From Chitinophaga alhagiae (GTDB taxonomy: Bacteria; Bacteroidota; Bacteroidia; Chitinophagales; Chitinophagaceae): a stretch of 64,000 nt of DNA. The notes under the pieces are model-generated. The model saw nothing but the letters and a program-made list of their open reading frames with translations. It had not been told where the DNA came from and did not search any database. Position 1 is the first letter of the stretch. Each line of letters begins with the position of its first letter. The position numbers and the translations under genes are program-made. This document shows, piece by piece, positions 50,727 through 59,497 of this stretch. The stretch spans positions 2,232,001 to 2,296,000 of the forward strand of contig NZ_QXMH01000001.1 of NCBI RefSeq assembly GCF_003568665.1, read 5' to 3'.

Positions 50727-51113
50727 ATGGTTAAGAAGGTCACTGAGGGCATCACCATTAGCGTGGAAACATTCTACCAGCCAGATTATTCCAATCCGAT
50801 AGGCAGCGAGTTCATGTTTGCCTACCGTATTACCATTGAGAATAACAACACGTTTCCTATCAAGCTGCTAAGGCGCCACTGGTATATCATCGATTCTAAC
50901 GGCTCCCACCGGGAAGTGGAAGGTGAGGGCGTAGTGGGCGTACAGCCGTTGCTGGCCCCGGGAGAAAGCTACCAGTATGTTTCTGGTTCCAACCTCCGTA
51001 CAGAAATAGGCAAGATGTACGGTACCTACCAGATGGAGAACCAGTTGAACAAAAAACTGTTTGACGTGAAGATCCCCGAGTTCCAGATGGTAGTTCCCTT
51101 TAAAATGAACTGA
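50727..51113 (+). CDS. apaG: ApaG domain protein
   Basis: 128-residue beta-sandwich protein of the ApaG family, linked in E. coli and Salmonella to cobalt/magnesium efflux and nucleotide metabolism, though the biochemical role is unclear. Family motifs: VETFYQPDYSNP, FMFAYRITIENNN, LLRRHWYIIDSNGS, VEGEGVVGVQPLLAPGESYQYVSG and IPEFQMVVP. The 203 bases upstream show no gene and no clear terminator. It is convergent with gldB. Confidence 0.92.
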   Translation: MVKKVTEGITISVETFYQPDYSNPIGSEFMFAYRITIENNNTFPIKLLRRHWYIIDSNGSHREVEGEGVVGVQPLLAPGESYQYVSGSNLRTEIGKMYGTYQMENQLNKKLFDVKIPEFQMVVPFKMN

Positions 51114-51186
51114 CCCGCAACAATCGTTTCCGCGCGGCCCGTTCCTTCCTGTTTTAACAGCTTCTTCCAAAAAGCGCGGCCCTTTA

Positions 51187-52218
51187 CTACGGCCTGTACT
51201 TTGCGCCGTTGAATATGGCGGTGGCATCACGCATATTCATCAACTTTTCCAGTGTAACATCCGGGTGTTTTTTCATGAAGGCCTGCACAATGCGGTACCC
51301 CGCAAACGCGCCTACCTGCCCCGGCGCTTCCGCCGGCAGCCCCTGCGTGCTGGGCCCTTCTCCGGTATAACGCATCACCTCCTGCCAGTCTGCCGTATAT
51401 AACAATTTGTTCTGTACAAAGTATTGCCAGACCATCTGTTCGTTCCCGTCACAAAACGCCAGCTGCGCTTTCGTATAGCCCAGCCTGATATGCTCCGGTG
51501 TTCCCGGCAGTACCATTTGCAGGAAATATTGCTGCCTGCCCAGGCTGATAAAGCGTTCTATCAGCTTGGCGCCTTCTTTTTCAGCCGGGGCGTAGTGCTG
51601 CTCCAGCACCTTCATCACATTCACGGGAATATATTCCGGGGTGAATTTTCTGACAATGTAATCAGGGTAGTCAGGCAGCATGCGGTAAATGGAGAAATCC
51701 GCGCCCATGTGCATATCCAGCCCTATCCCCACCAGGGAGTCTACCGTTACCGCGCCGTAGTTGCCGATGGCTGAAATGAAGCTGACCACTTTGGGCGCCT
51801 CAAATCGCGGGAGGTAATATTTGGCGAGGCGGAATGCCTGCGTAAGCTCCTTTTCCAGCGGGGCCGTGTTGGAAAAATGCGCTTCCACGGAATCTTGCAG
51901 CGCGCGGAAATCTTTATTGCCCACAAATTGCCGCACCAGCTCCGCCATGGCCTTGCTGGTATCCGAAAAAGGCCCCAGGCCCAGTATCTGTGAAAAATAA
52001 GTAGGGGTAAAGCCCGGAAAACTGTCACGCAACAATTGAATGCCCGCCAATACGTTATTAGTGTCTATCCGGAAAAGGTGTTCGTCAAACCGCTGGATCT
52101 TTACCTGTATGGGGATGTGGCTTACATCGGGCACTTTGGGCCCGGCGTTGCAGCCGGCCGCCAGCCAGCCCGCGAATAAAATGCAGTACAGGATGTTTTT
52201 TTTCAGGTAATTTCGCAT
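51187..52218 (-). CDS. gldB: Gliding motility lipoprotein GldB
   Basis: 343-residue lipoprotein with signal and lipobox (ILFAGWLAAGC) and the family sequence IQVKIQRFDEHLFRIDT. In F. johnsoniae GldB is an essential gliding and chitin-use protein. Middle sections FISAIGNYGAVTVDSLVGIGLDMHMG and YTGEGPSTQGLPAEAPGQVGAFAGYRIV are typical of GldB. It is divergent from a PorT-like beta-barrel gene 20 bases away. Confidence 0.88.
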   Translation of the reverse strand: MRNYLKKNILYCILFAGWLAAGCNAGPKVPDVSHIPIQVKIQRFDEHLFRIDTNNVLAGIQLLRDSFPGFTPTYFSQILGLGPFSDTSKAMAELVRQFVGNKDFRALQDSVEAHFSNTAPLEKELTQAFRLAKYYLPRFEAPKVVSFISAIGNYGAVTVDSLVGIGLDMHMGADFSIYRMLPDYPDYIVRKFTPEYIPVNVMKVLEQHYAPAEKEGAKLIERFISLGRQQYFLQMVLPGTPEHIRLGYTKAQLAFCDGNEQMVWQYFVQNKLLYTADWQEVMRYTGEGPSTQGLPAEAPGQVGAFAGYRIVQAFMKKHPDVTLEKLMNMRDATAIFNGAKYRP

Positions 52219-52238
52219 CGCCTATTAAAACTTTAGAA

Positions 52239-52964
52239 ATGGTAAAAATATTGCATCAACGCTTATTATCGAAATCTTTCATGTTCCTGTTCGTATTAAC
52301 CGCCATGGGCATCAGCGCGCAGGCGCAAACGCTCAGCGAGCGGGTGTCTGACCGGGCGGGGCGTAAAATGCGTTTCGGTTTCAAGCTGGACCCCGGCGCT
52401 TCCATGATGCGGCCGCAGGAAGAAGGCGTAGCGCGCAACAGCGGCCGGTTCTACTTCAGTTATGGCGTAATGGCGGATTTTTTCCTGGATGACCAGGGTA
52501 ACTACGCCATTGCTTCCGGCCTGCAGGTAAGCGCCATGGGCAGCGTGCTGAAATACGAGACCGGCAAAGGCCTTTCCGCTTTCAAGAACGCACCCAGTGA
52601 ATACGACCTTCGGCTTACCTATATCGAAATACCTTTTACCCTCCGGCTAAAAGCGGATACGCAGAACGGCCTGGCCGTATGGGGCCAGTTCGGCGGGTTT
52701 GCCGGCTTCCCCATAAGGGCCAGGGCCAATGTGATCAGCGGCCTCACGCCTTTCAACAAACAAGACGTGCTGCGCGATATCAACCCCCTCAGCGCTGGCA
52801 TGATCATTGGCGGCGGCGTGGAGTACCCGCTCACGGAAACGCTGGTAGGCGTGGTAGGCTTCAACTACCAGAACGGTTTTATTGACGTAACCCGCAACAG
52901 CAAGTGGGACGACGGGCGGGTGAACATGAACAATTTCATCTTGCGGCTGGGGATTTATTTTTAG
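52239..52964 (+). CDS. PorT-family outer membrane beta-barrel protein
   Basis: 241-residue exported protein with signal (FMFLFVLTAMGISAQAQ) and a repeating barrel pattern: MRFGFKLDPGASMMRP, FSYGVMADFFLDDQGNYAIASGLQVSAMGS, LTYIEIPFTLRLKAD, GLAVWGQFGGFAGFPIRARA, GGGVEYPLTETLVGVVGFNYQNG and the final NFILRLGIYF. PorT-type proteins take part in type IX secretion in gliding bacteria. It sits between gldB (divergent) and nadE, a neighbourhood seen in other Bacteroidota. Confidence 0.8.
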   Translation: MVKILHQRLLSKSFMFLFVLTAMGISAQAQTLSERVSDRAGRKMRFGFKLDPGASMMRPQEEGVARNSGRFYFSYGVMADFFLDDQGNYAIASGLQVSAMGSVLKYETGKGLSAFKNAPSEYDLRLTYIEIPFTLRLKADTQNGLAVWGQFGGFAGFPIRARANVISGLTPFNKQDVLRDINPLSAGMIIGGGVEYPLTETLVGVVGFNYQNGFIDVTRNSKWDDGRVNMNNFILRLGIYF

Positions 52965-53153
52965 AAACGCGCTGGTGCTCATGCTGAAATTGCCTTTAAA
53001 GGGAAAATTTGGTAAATTCGCTATATGAGATTCATGAGATTTCTTTCCCGGTAACCTGCTGCTGCATACTTCCCAGGTCCCCTGGTGGGTGGAACAGCAT
53101 GTTATACAACCCTTATACCGCTAAAAATTCTCATTTCCCCTTAACTTTGCCGG

Positions 53154-54824
53154 ATGAACATCTTCCTAGCCCAGCAGAACTACCACATCGGCAATTTTGA
53201 AGCGAACACGGCCAAAATAATAACCGCCATTCAACAGGCGGAGCAGCAGGGGGCCGAGCTGGTGGTGTTCTCGGAACTATGCATCTGCGGGTACCCGCCC
53301 AGGGACTTCCTGGAGTTTGATGATTTTATTGCGAAAAGTTACGCCGCCATAGACGAAATAAAGGCCCATACCCATAAAACCGCCGTGCTGGTGGGCGCCC
53401 CCCACCGCAATCCCCTCCCGGAAGGCAAAGACCTCTTTAACGCGGCCTGGTTCCTTTACGAAGGCCAGGTACAGCAGGTGATACACAAAACGTTGCTGCC
53501 CACTTACGATGTGTTTGACGAGCACCGCTATTTTGAACCGGGCTTCGAGTGGAAGGTAGTGCCTTTCAAAGGGAAAAAGCTGGCCGTAACGGTATGCGAG
53601 GATATCTGGAACCTGGGAGACAATCCCCTGTACCGCGTGTGCCCTATGGACCAGCTGATGGAGCAGCAGCCGGATGTAATGATCAATCTTTCCGCCTCCC
53701 CGTTCGACTATGATCATGACGAGAGCCGGAAAGAGATCATCCGCGCCAACGTGCGAAAATACCGCCTGCCCATGTATTACTGCAACACCGTGGGCTCGCA
53801 AACAGAGATCGTGTTTGACGGAGGCTCCATGATATTTGACGCGCAGGGCAACATTGTGCAGCAACTGCCTTTCTTTGAAGAAGCCCTGGGCGGGGCAGAC
53901 CTGGATGCGCTCCCCAAGGCCGGAGAAGGCCCTGTGGTACCGTTTTCCGGTACTTCAGACATTGTTGCCCTGGAATTTGAGCATAACATTCACCGCATAC
54001 ACGCAGCGCTCATTTTAGGCATCCGTGACTATTTTGGCAAGATGGGCTTCAAACAGGCCATCCTCGGTTCTTCCGGCGGGATAGACAGCGCCGTTACCCT
54101 GGCCCTGGCCGTGGAAGCATTGGGGAAAGACAACGTGCGGGCCGTGGCCATGCCCTCTCCATACTCCACGGAACACTCCGTAGATGATGCCGTAGCGCTT
54201 TCCCGCAACCTGGAAAACCCGTTCGACATTATCAGGATCAACAAGATCTACGACTGCTTCCTGGATACGCTGGACCCCTTTTTCCATGGCCTGCCGTTTA
54301 ATGTGGCGGAAGAGAACACCCAGTCGCGCATACGGGGCAACCTGCTCATGGGGCTGGCCAACAAGTTCGGCTACATCCTGCTCAACACGTCTAACAAAAG
54401 CGAACTGTCAACCGGCTACGGCACCCTCTATGGAGATATGGCCGGCGGGCTGGCGGTGCTGGGAGACCTGTATAAAATGCAGGTGTATGCCCTGGCGCGG
54501 CACATCAACCGCCATAAGATCATCATCCCCCAAAATATCATAGACAAAGCGCCCTCCGCGGAGCTGCGGCCCAATCAAAAGGACAGTGACAGCCTGCCGG
54601 ACTATGCCGTGCTGGACAAAATACTGTACCAGTACATTGAGCGCCGCCAGGGGCCCCGTGAAATTGTGGCGCAGGGCTTTGATGCCGCGCTGGTGGCCCG
54701 TACCCTCAAAATGGTGAACACCAACGAGTATAAGCGCAACCAGTTCTGCCCCATCATCCGCGTATCGTCCAAAGCCTTTGGCGTGGGCCGCCGCGTGCCT
54801 ATTGTGGGGAAATATTTGAGTTAA
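53154..54824 (+). CDS. nadE: Glutamine-dependent NAD+ synthetase
   Basis: 556-residue two-domain enzyme for the last step of NAD synthesis. The N-terminal nitrilase-like glutaminase (about residues 1-260) shows Glu in VFSELCICGYPPRD, Lys in IHKTLLPTYD and Cys in VTVCEDIWN. The C-terminal synthetase (from about 285) has the ATP loop GSSGGIDSAVTLA, then NTSNKSELSTGYGTLYGDMAGG. A box TAACTTTG (53142-53149) close before the start resembles the -7 promoter element. serS follows with its own promoter inside the end of this gene. Confidence 0.95.
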   Translation: MNIFLAQQNYHIGNFEANTAKIITAIQQAEQQGAELVVFSELCICGYPPRDFLEFDDFIAKSYAAIDEIKAHTHKTAVLVGAPHRNPLPEGKDLFNAAWFLYEGQVQQVIHKTLLPTYDVFDEHRYFEPGFEWKVVPFKGKKLAVTVCEDIWNLGDNPLYRVCPMDQLMEQQPDVMINLSASPFDYDHDESRKEIIRANVRKYRLPMYYCNTVGSQTEIVFDGGSMIFDAQGNIVQQLPFFEEALGGADLDALPKAGEGPVVPFSGTSDIVALEFEHNIHRIHAALILGIRDYFGKMGFKQAILGSSGGIDSAVTLALAVEALGKDNVRAVAMPSPYSTEHSVDDAVALSRNLENPFDIIRINKIYDCFLDTLDPFFHGLPFNVAEENTQSRIRGNLLMGLANKFGYILLNTSNKSELSTGYGTLYGDMAGGLAVLGDLYKMQVYALARHINRHKIIIPQNIIDKAPSAELRPNQKDSDSLPDYAVLDKILYQYIERRQGPREIVAQGFDAALVARTLKMVNTNEYKRNQFCPIIRVSSKAFGVGRRVPIVGKYLS

Positions 54825-54846
54825 GGGAATAAGCCCGTTATCTTTG
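54815..54846 (+). promoter_or_regulatory. Bacteroidota-type promoter of serS
   Basis: TTTG (54815-54818), 20-base spacer, TATCTTTG (54839-54846): a full consensus match. It overlaps the last codons of nadE and lies 21 bases ahead of the serS start. Confidence 0.8.
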
Positions 54847-54867
54847 TCGAAATTCAACAGGAATTAC

Positions 54868-56148
54868 ATGTTACAGGTACAATTTATCCGGCAGAACAAA
54901 GCGCTGGTACTGGAAAGGCTGGGCATCAAGAATTTTAAGGATGCCGCCGCCGTAGTGGAAGAAGTGCTGGCGCTGGACGATCAGCGCAGGAAACTGACAC
55001 TTGATTATGACGAAACACAGGCAAAAATAAATACCGCCTCCAAAGAGATAGGCAAGCTGATGGCTTCGGGCAACAAGGCGGACGCCGAGGCCCGCAAGCA
55101 GGAAGTGGCTACCCTGAAACAGGCGCTGGGCCCCATTAATGAGTCACTGATAGCCACCGAAAAGCTGCTGCACGATACCCTGGTGAAGCTGCCCAACCTG
55201 CCCGGCCCCAAGGTGCCCGCGGGCAAAACGCCGGAAGACAACCTGGAGGTAAGAGGCGGCGGCCAAAAGCCGGTGCTGCCCGGCAACGCCGTGCCGCACT
55301 GGGACCTGGCCAAACAATATGACCTGATAGACTTTGAGCTGGGCAACAAGATCACCGGCAGCGGCTTTCCCGTGTACAAAAAGCAGGGCGCCCGTTTGCA
55401 GCGCGCCCTGATCAGCTACTTCCTGGACTTTAACACGGCCGCCGGCTACGATGAAATGCTGCCGCCCTACCTCGTGAACGAAGCCTCCGCCTACGGTACC
55501 GGCCAGTTGCCGGACAAGGAAGGGCAGATGTATTTTGTGACGGAAGATAATTTTTACCTCATACCCACAGCCGAAGTGCCGGTGACCAATATTTACCGCG
55601 ACGAGATATTGAAAGAAGCGGACCTGCCGGTGAAAATGACGGCTTACACGCCCTGTTTCCGCCGCGAGGCCGGTTCTTACGGCAAAGATGTAAGAGGCCT
55701 CAACCGCCTGCACCAATTTGAGAAGGTAGAGCTGGTACAACTGGTAAAACCCGAGCAGTCTTACGCCGTGCTGGAAGAAATGGTGGCGCATGTGGAAAAA
55801 CTCATCCTGTCACTGGGCCTGCCCTACCGCATTTTGTTGCTGTGCGGGGGCGATATGGGCTTTGCTTCCGCCCAGACCTATGATTTTGAGGTATATTCCG
55901 CCGCGCAGGACAAATGGCTGGAGGTAAGCTCCGTATCCAACTTCGAGAGCTACCAGACCAACCGCATGAAGGCCCGTTATAAAGACAGCAACGGCAAAAA
56001 TCAGCTGTTGCACTCCCTGAACGGCAGTTCCCTGGCGCTGCCGCGCATCATGGCCTGCCTGCTGGAAAACAACCAGTTGCCAGATGGCATATTGCTGCCG
56101 GAAGTGCTGCACCGGTATTTCGGGTCAGACCGTATAAGCAACGCCTAA
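54868..56148 (+). CDS. serS: Seryl-tRNA synthetase
   Basis: Class II synthetase charging tRNA-Ser. The 426-residue protein has the long antiparallel coiled-coil arm (about residues 25-100, VVEEVLALDDQRRKLTLDYDETQAKIN...EATLKQALGPINES type), then motif 2 region FRREAGSYGKDVRGLNRLHQFEKVE and motif 3 NGSSLALPRIMACLLENNQ. ATG at 54868 is preferred to the TTG at 54844 because the promoter -7 box overlaps that TTG. The only tRNA gene in the window is also tRNA-Ser, but it lies 31 kb away. Confidence 0.95.
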   Translation: MLQVQFIRQNKALVLERLGIKNFKDAAAVVEEVLALDDQRRKLTLDYDETQAKINTASKEIGKLMASGNKADAEARKQEVATLKQALGPINESLIATEKLLHDTLVKLPNLPGPKVPAGKTPEDNLEVRGGGQKPVLPGNAVPHWDLAKQYDLIDFELGNKITGSGFPVYKKQGARLQRALISYFLDFNTAAGYDEMLPPYLVNEASAYGTGQLPDKEGQMYFVTEDNFYLIPTAEVPVTNIYRDEILKEADLPVKMTAYTPCFRREAGSYGKDVRGLNRLHQFEKVELVQLVKPEQSYAVLEEMVAHVEKLILSLGLPYRILLLCGGDMGFASAQTYDFEVYSAAQDKWLEVSSVSNFESYQTNRMKARYKDSNGKNQLLHSLNGSSLALPRIMACLLENNQLPDGILLPEVLHRYFGSDRISNA

Positions 56149-56172
56149 ACGAACGCCGGCGTATTAAATATT

Positions 56173-56206
56173 AAAGCGTACAAGGCAATCTTGTACGCTT
56201 TTTGAT
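56173..56206 (+). terminator. Rho-independent terminator of serS
   Basis: Perfect 12-bp stem AAAGCGTACAAG (56173-56184) with CTTGTACGCTTT (56190-56201), then T-rich sequence. Confidence 0.9.
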
Positions 56207-56248
56207 TTTTTGCACTATTATTGTTATTAAGGTCTTAAAATGCAAATT

Positions 56249-56545
56249 ATGAAAACACTTGTTTCTGTTTTTCTGATGGCCATCCTGCTGTGGGCCTGCT
56301 CTCCGGGGCTGAACCCCAACAACACGGCAAAGGTGGAGGAAGCCTTCGCAAAATATGAGGATGCTGAGGGCAAAACTGTTTTCCGCGACAAATGCGCCAA
56401 ATGCCATGGTTACCGCCTGCCGGAAACCCGCACGGCGGAAAAGTGGCCGAAAACAATAGACAAGATGGCCCCCAAGGCAAAGCTCACGGAAGATCAGAAA
56501 GCCGCCGTGCTGGCTTTTGTGACCAAATACGCCAAAGCGTCCTGA
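56249..56545 (+). CDS. Small c-type cytochrome-like lipoprotein
   Basis: 98-residue exported lipoprotein. A lipobox (VFLMAILLWACS) leads to a single-haem domain with CAKCH in FRDKCAKCHGYRLPETRT and a C-terminal helix LTEDQKAAVLAFVTKYAKAS. A Met suited as the second haem ligand is present in IDKMAPKAK. It is probably a membrane-anchored electron carrier on the periplasmic side. The start is ATG at 56249; an upstream ATG at 56240 adds three residues. A terminator follows after 22 bases. Confidence 0.85.
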   Translation: MKTLVSVFLMAILLWACSPGLNPNNTAKVEEAFAKYEDAEGKTVFRDKCAKCHGYRLPETRTAEKWPKTIDKMAPKAKLTEDQKAAVLAFVTKYAKAS

Positions 56546-56567
56546 GTGTGCCCTGACGAAATTGTAC

Positions 56568-56594
56568 AGGCGGCTTCTTCGGCCGCCTTTTTTT
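56568..56594 (+). terminator. Rho-independent terminator of the small cytochrome gene
   Basis: 7-bp stem AGGCGGC (56568-56574) with GCCGCCT (56582-56588) and a following T run. A TATATTTG (56594-56601) directly after it looks like a -7 promoter box for the next gene, but no -33 box fits. Confidence 0.75.
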
Positions 56595-56606
56595 ATATTT
56601 GTAACA

Positions 56607-57155
56607 ATGCTCCACTTTCTCCCAAATGGTAAACAACTGGTGATCCGCCGCCCGCAGGTGGCAGACGCGGCTGCCTGCCTCAAATGTTTTCAGCAGCTGG
56701 CGGAGGAAACGGATTTTCTCCTGTACACGCCGCAGGAAGCCTGGGCATTTGACCTGAAAAAGGAAGAGAATTTTATACAATCCTACCTGAAGCATCCTGA
56801 CCACCTCTTCCTGGTGGCGGAGGTGGAGGGCGAAGTGGTGGGCAGCGTAAGCCTCAACCAGGGCAATTTTGCAAAACAGCACCACCGCGCCATGCTGGGC
56901 ATTGGCGTACTGCACAGCTACTGGAACATGGGCATCGGCCGCCGGCTGCTTACGGCCGCCGTGCGCTGGGCGGAGGCCCATCCCAAAATTGCCATCATAC
57001 ATTTTGAAGTGCTGGCCACCAACGAAAGGGCCATTCAGCTTTACCGCAATTTTAACTTTGTGGAACACGGGCGCATACCCAACGGCATCCGCCAGCCAGA
57101 CGGGCGGCTGGTAGACCTGGTGGCCATGAGCAAACAGATCAAACCTGTACACTAA
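56607..57155 (+). CDS. GNAT-family N-acetyltransferase
   Basis: 182-residue acetyl-CoA-dependent acetyltransferase of unknown substrate. It has the fold elements LVIRRPQVADAAACLKCFQQ, HLFLVAEVEGEVVGSVSL, the acetyl-CoA loop GIGVLHSYWNMGIGRRLL (Q/RxxGxG/A equivalent) and the late strand IAIIHFEVLATNERAIQLYRNFNFVEHG. The start is ATG at 56607. Its TAA stop shares one base with the ATG of the M48 peptidase gene, so the two are co-transcribed and translationally coupled. Confidence 0.88.
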   Translation: MLHFLPNGKQLVIRRPQVADAAACLKCFQQLAEETDFLLYTPQEAWAFDLKKEENFIQSYLKHPDHLFLVAEVEGEVVGSVSLNQGNFAKQHHRAMLGIGVLHSYWNMGIGRRLLTAAVRWAEAHPKIAIIHFEVLATNERAIQLYRNFNFVEHGRIPNGIRQPDGRLVDLVAMSKQIKPVH

Positions 57156-58198
57156 TGAAAACCTACGAAGGAATATACAGTTACAACTCGCCTGACAGCG
57201 CGCAGAAATGCCTGGTAACAGTTACGGATAAACGAATAGAGATACACCTGCGCGATGCGCAAGGCAACCCCCGCGTAGTGTACTGGTATTGGTACAATGT
57301 AGTGCAGGGAGATCATGCGCTGCACCACACCGGCCAGCCCCTGCAAACGCTGAAAGTACCTTCTTTTGAATTTCAGGACGCGGTGGCGCAGCAAATGAAA
57401 AAGCCCCGGCGCCGCGGCGTGCCGGCGGTGGCCATGGCGGTAGGCGGTACCATACTGGTGGCGCTGGCCTTGCTGGCCGCGGCTTATTTCTGGCTGGTGC
57501 CATACCTGGCGGGGCGCATGGCCAATGCCCTGCCCGTGGAGTATGAAATAAAATTCGGAGAAAAGGCCTATCAGTCAATGATCGGGGAGTTCAACATAAT
57601 GCCCCGTGAAACGGCGCTGGCAGACAGTTTTTTCCAGGCACTGCAGATCCCCTCCAGGTACCCGGTGTCCGTTACCGTGGTAGACGAAGCGCAAACCAAC
57701 GCCTTTGCCGTGCCCGGCGGCCACATTGTGATATTCAGCGGCCTGCTGCGGCAAATGCAACACCCGGAAGAACTGGCCGCCCTGCTGGCGCATGAGTACT
57801 CCCATGTGGAATTGCGGCATACCACCCGCTCGTTGTTGCAAAGCCTGGGCACGTACGCGCTGGTGAGCCTGCTATTGGGCGATCTTTCCGGCGTGGAAGC
57901 CGTGCTGGTGCAAAACGCGCATGAGCTGAAAGGGCTGGAATACTCGCGCCGGCTGGAAAAAGAAGCGGACCTCAACGGGCTGCAGTTGCTGCATGCCCGC
58001 CGCATTAACGGAGAAGGCTACATCTGGCTGTTCGGCACCCTCAAAAAAGAGGCCGCCGCCGCGCCTTCCGAGTGGCTCAGCAGCCACCCTGACCTGGGCA
58101 CCCGCATCCGCTATGTACAGGCGGCGCTACAGGGAGATGCTGCCGCTGCCACGCCGGCCGCATTGGCCCGCCTCTGGGAACAGATAAAAACGAATTAA
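57155..58198 (+). CDS. M48-family membrane metallopeptidase
   Basis: 347-residue zinc peptidase. Residues 1-85 form an N-terminal domain that is not part of the usual M48 core, then one membrane helix (VAMAVGGTILVALALLAAAYFWLV, 92-115), then the catalytic domain. The HExxH motif is HEYSH at 213-217, and the third ligand is Glu270 in RRLEKEADLNG. The loop TNAFAVPGGHIVIFSGLL at 181-198 is typical of M48. It probably acts in membrane protein quality control. It overlaps the GNAT gene by one base; the next gene starts 10 bases after its stop. Confidence 0.88.
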   Translation: MKTYEGIYSYNSPDSAQKCLVTVTDKRIEIHLRDAQGNPRVVYWYWYNVVQGDHALHHTGQPLQTLKVPSFEFQDAVAQQMKKPRRRGVPAVAMAVGGTILVALALLAAAYFWLVPYLAGRMANALPVEYEIKFGEKAYQSMIGEFNIMPRETALADSFFQALQIPSRYPVSVTVVDEAQTNAFAVPGGHIVIFSGLLRQMQHPEELAALLAHEYSHVELRHTTRSLLQSLGTYALVSLLLGDLSGVEAVLVQNAHELKGLEYSRRLEKEADLNGLQLLHARRINGEGYIWLFGTLKKEAAAAPSEWLSSHPDLGTRIRYVQAALQGDAAAATPAALARLWEQIKTN

Positions 58199-58208
58199 AC
58201 AGTGCTGT

Positions 58209-59285
58209 ATGAACAGATATGACAGGCAAATACGCCTTGATGGTTTTGGCCCTGCCAGGCAGGAGCTGCTGAAGAACGCGGCCGTACTGGTAATTGGCGC
58301 CGGCGGGCTGGGAGTACCCGTGCTGCAATACCTGGCGGCCATGGGCGTGGGCAAACTGGGCATTGCGGAGGCAGACAAAATATCCGTTACCAACCTTCAC
58401 CGCCAGGTGCTCTATCAAACGCAAGACGCCGGCAAACCCAAACTGGACGTAGCCATAGAGCGGCTTGCCCTGCAGAACCCGGACGTTACCTTTATACCGC
58501 ACCCCACGTTTATCACGCCGGGCAATGCGCTAGACATGATGGCCGGTTATGATGTGGTGGCAGATTGTTCAGACAACTTTGCCACCCGCTACCTGGTGAG
58601 CGATGCCTGCGTAATATTGGGCAAACCCCTGGTATACGGCGCCATTTACGGCTTTGAGGGCCAGGTAAGCGTATTCAACTATAAAGGCAGCGCATCTTAC
58701 CGCTGCCTCTTCCCCGAGCCGGGCGTTGCGCCTGATTGCAATACCGTAGGCGTATTAGGCGTACTACCGGGTATTATAGGCTGCTACCAGGCTAACGAGG
58801 TGGTAAAGGTGATCTGCGGCATAGGGGAGCCGCTGGCCAACCAGTTGCTGGCCATCAACATTCTTGACAATATGCACCAGGTATTCACTTTTCAGCCGGT
58901 AGCGGAAAACTTCCGTATCAGCCAGCTGCAAAACAGTTACGAAGAAACGGCCTGTGCAGCCCGGCAGGTAGCGGCGCTCAGCGTGCAGGAACTGCAGCAA
59001 TGGCTGCAGGAGGGCCAGGATTTTCAGCTGCTGGACGTGCGGGAAAAAGAAGAATGGGACGTGTGCCATATTGAAGGCGCCCTGCACATTCCCATGCGCC
59101 GGGTGGAAGCCGCCATGTCTGGCCTGCCACGCCAGAAACCCCTCGCCATTATCTGCCACCATGGAATGCGCAGCCGCACTATAGCGGAACTGCTGTTGCA
59201 AAACGGGTTTACCAATGTATACAACATTACCGGCGGCATACATGCCTGGGCGGCGGAGATAGATGACACCATGGAGATGTATTAA
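58209..59285 (+). CDS. moeB: MoeB/ThiF-type E1-like adenylyltransferase with rhodanese domain
   Basis: 358-residue protein that adenylates a small sulfur carrier (MoaD or ThiS type) and can pass on sulfur. The N-terminal E1-like domain has VIGAGGLGVPVLQYLAAMGVG (nucleotide loop), NLHRQVLYQTQDAGKPK, DCSDNFATRYLVSDAC and PDCNTVGVLGVLPG. The C-terminal rhodanese domain (about residues 255-355) has LLDVREKEEWDVCHIEGALHIPM and the catalytic Cys in IICHHGMRSRT. The fusion supports a sulfurtransfer role in molybdenum cofactor or thiamine synthesis. No other genes of those pathways are nearby. Confidence 0.9.
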   Translation: MNRYDRQIRLDGFGPARQELLKNAAVLVIGAGGLGVPVLQYLAAMGVGKLGIAEADKISVTNLHRQVLYQTQDAGKPKLDVAIERLALQNPDVTFIPHPTFITPGNALDMMAGYDVVADCSDNFATRYLVSDACVILGKPLVYGAIYGFEGQVSVFNYKGSASYRCLFPEPGVAPDCNTVGVLGVLPGIIGCYQANEVVKVICGIGEPLANQLLAINILDNMHQVFTFQPVAENFRISQLQNSYEETACAARQVAALSVQELQQWLQEGQDFQLLDVREKEEWDVCHIEGALHIPMRRVEAAMSGLPRQKPLAIICHHGMRSRTIAELLLQNGFTNVYNITGGIHAWAAEIDDTMEMY

Positions 59286-59497
59286 AAAGGTTTAAAAGAT
59301 TGCCCCTGTGTACCCCTTTTTATGGGGCGTACAATTGCGAATACGGCCTCAGCTACCTCGCACCACCGGCATTACAACCGTTCCCATTGTACCCCGCTTT
59401 CCGCTCTGGAATGAATTTTGTACCTTTTTGTGGCAAACGGTACCATGCTGTTTAAACTTTCCTTATATATCACCGTCTTACCTTAAATTTTTCTTTT